Below are positions 62,745 to 64,000 of a stretch of DNA of 64,000 nucleotides, piece after piece. The notes beneath the pieces are model-generated. The model saw nothing but the letters and a program-made list of their open reading frames with translations. It did not search any database and was not told the DNA's origin. The DNA is from JBBRHQ01 sp963815645 (GTDB lineage Bacteria > Actinomycetota > Thermoleophilia > Solirubrobacterales > 70-9): assembly GCA_963815645.1 (NCBI GenBank), contig CAWFHL010000001.1, positions 1,240,001-1,304,000 of the forward strand, read 5' to 3'. Position 1 is the first letter of the stretch. The number at the start of each line of letters is the position of its first letter. The position numbers were made by a program, and so were the translations under genes.

Positions 62745-64000
62745 AGAGGCGCAGCGGGAAGCGCCGAAGCCGATTTGGCGGCGCTGCCGCCGCTGGACCG
62801 GCCCAGCGGCGGTACTGGTCGCGTTGCTGCTCCCGGCGACGGCGAGCTGCCGCCGGGCAGACGGTGACCGTGACGAGCCCCTCGCCGGAGTCGGCGAAGG
62901 TGGGCGCGGAGCGGGCCACCCGGATCGCCGACCGCGACCCCAAGGTGATCGCCGAGCGCCGCGAGAACCCGGGGATGACCTCCAGCGCCAGCCTCGTCGA
63001 CGGCAACTGGGAGGTCGGTTACTTCGCGCATGACGACGAGGTCGCGCTGGTCCTCGTCGATCCTGCCACCGGCCTGGTCCGGGAATCGTGGACCGGCTAC
63101 CAGGTGGCCTGGAAGATGGCTCGCGGCTACTCCGGGGCCTTCGGGCACAAGCTCAACGCGCCCTATGTGTTCATCCCGCTCTGCCTGATCTTCCTGATCG
63201 GCCTGTTCGACTGGCGCCGGCCCTGGCGGGCCGTCAACCTCGACCTGCTGGTGCTGCTCGGCTTCGCCGTCTCCAACTTCTTCTTCAACCGGGCGCAGAT
63301 CGGCGTCTCGGTCCCGCTGGTCTATCCCCCGATGCTCTACCTGCTGGCGCGCATGCTGTGGATCGGCTGGCGCGGCCGCGGGGAGGGCCTGCGCCCGGTC
63401 TGGCCGGCCAGATGGCTGCTGATCGCCGCCCTCTTCCTGGTCGGCTTCCGGGTCGGGCTCAACCTGGCCGACTCGGGGGTGATCGACGTCGGCTACGCCG
63501 GGGTTGTGGGAGCCGACCGGATAGCCGACGGCAAGCAGCTATACGACAACTTTCCGGACGACGTCTCCGAGGGCGACACCTACGGCCCGGTCAACTACTA
63601 CGCCTATGTCCCCTTCGAGCAGGTCTTCCCCTGGAGCGGCAACTGGGACGACCTCCCCGCCGGCCACGCCGCCGCCGTTTTCTTCGACCTGGGCGCTTTC
63701 GGCCTCCTGCTCCTGCTCGGCTATCGCATGCGCCGGGGCCCGCCCGGAGCGATGCTGGCCGCCACCCTGGGCTTCGCCTGGGCTGCCTACCCCTACACCG
63801 CCTACGTGCTCGAGTCCAACTCGAACGACTCTCTGGTGGCCCTTCTCCTGATCGCGACCCTGGTCGTGGCGGCCAGACCGGCAGCCCGGGGAGCGATGCT
63901 GGCGCTCGCCACCTTCACCAAATTCGCCCCCGTAGTCCTAGCCCCGATGCTGGCGACCTACAAGGCACATGACAATCCGGACGCAACCCTTCTCGCCGAC
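62729..64000 (+). CDS. GT87/DUF2029-like membrane glycosyltransferase, cut by window end
   Basis: Frame open from GTG 62729 to the end of the window (about 424 residues, incomplete). A small extracytoplasmic domain (TVTVTSPSPESAKVGAERATRIADRDPKVIAERRENPGMTSSASLVDGNWEVGYFAHDDE) resembling PepSY is followed by helices LNAPYVFIPLCLIFLIGLFDW, LDLLVLLGFAVSNFFF, LLIAALFLVGFRVGLNLADS and more. The YDNFPDDVSEGDTYGPVNYYAYVPFEQVFPW segment is typical of polyprenyl-phosphate-sugar-dependent glycosyltransferases. The expected signal peptide AVLVALLLPATAS lies in a different frame (about 62810-62850), so two compensating indels are likely near there. GtrA neighbour supports a mannosyl/glucosyl-phosphate role. 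Confidence 0.7.
   Translation, partial: MDVLLERRSGKRRSRFGGAAAAGPAQRRYWSRCCSRRRRAAAGQTVTVTSPSPESAKVGAERATRIADRDPKVIAERRENPGMTSSASLVDGNWEVGYFAHDDEVALVLVDPATGLVRESWTGYQVAWKMARGYSGAFGHKLNAPYVFIPLCLIFLIGLFDWRRPWRAVNLDLLVLLGFAVSNFFFNRAQIGVSVPLVYPPMLYLLARMLWIGWRGRGEGLRPVWPARWLLIAALFLVGFRVGLNLADSGVIDVGYAGVVGADRIADGKQLYDNFPDDVSEGDTYGPVNYYAYVPFEQVFPWSGNWDDLPAGHAAAVFFDLGAFGLLLLLGYRMRRGPPGAMLAATLGFAWAAYPYTAYVLESNSNDSLVALLLIATLVVAARPAARGAMLALATFTKFAPVVLAPMLATYKAHDNPDATLLAD

Overview
The window looks like the origin-proximal chromosome of a high-GC actinomycete, most probably class Thermoleophilia (Solirubrobacterales-like). Support: the gene order rpmH-rnpA-yidD-yidC-khpB-rsmG-parA-parB on one side of dnaA and dnaA-dnaN-recF-dciA-gyrB-gyrA on the other; an FHA / PP2C phosphatase / RodA / PBP / PASTA-kinase operon typical of Actinomycetota; high GC; frequent GTG/TTG starts; many 4-bp ATGA/GTGA overlaps. 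Taxonomy is inference from gene content and style.

Layout. 1-1.6 kb: end of uppP and purM. 1.5-4.5 kb: a tandem duplication (about 1.5 kb unit) of a secreted clan-A glycoside hydrolase; one copy is open and the other broken. 4.5-7.9 kb: a small surface protein, an O-antigen-ligase-like protein, and an ECF sigma factor facing a small membrane protein. 8-23 kb: a polysaccharide/glycan cluster with glycosyltransferases, a WecG/TagA enzyme, an O-antigen polymerase, a flippase, several methyltransferases and a GDP-mannose-3,5-epimerase-like enzyme. 23-25.7 kb: a GlxA-type regulator divergent from a DJ-1/PfpI gene, and a DsbA-family protein. 25.7-37 kb: a Ser/Thr kinase with a C-terminal extracytoplasmic domain, then the minus-strand cell-envelope operon kinase-fhaA-fhaB-pstP-rodA-pbpA-pknB-ddl. 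37.2-40.8 kb: plus-strand genes including pheA and an HNH protein. 41-55 kb: the dnaA/gyr/par origin block with tRNA-Ile at its end. 55.2-64 kb: a probable integration scar, secreted proteins, a bifunctional-nuclease-domain protein, a second ddl with an aminotransferase, a phosphatase, GtrA, and a GT87-like membrane protein cut by the window end.

The most striking general property is the number of apparent single-base frameshifts: frequent in 1.5-25 kb, scattered through the essential cell-wall operon, and absent from about 37.2-55.1 kb. Because genes expected to be essential (pbpA, pknB) are hit by single extra bases, and neat stop/start overlaps reappear once the frame is corrected, many are likely sequence errors rather than decay. 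I annotate such loci as CDS or pseudogene with the break stated.

How the parts work together: the 1.5-23 kb region would make, decorate, export and trim a cell-surface polysaccharide. The 25-37 kb operon couples Ser/Thr phosphorylation to peptidoglycan elongation, with D-Ala-D-Ala ligase supplying precursor. The 41-55 kb block handles replication initiation, topology, segregation and membrane insertion. I found no CRISPR array, intact transposase or intact integrase.
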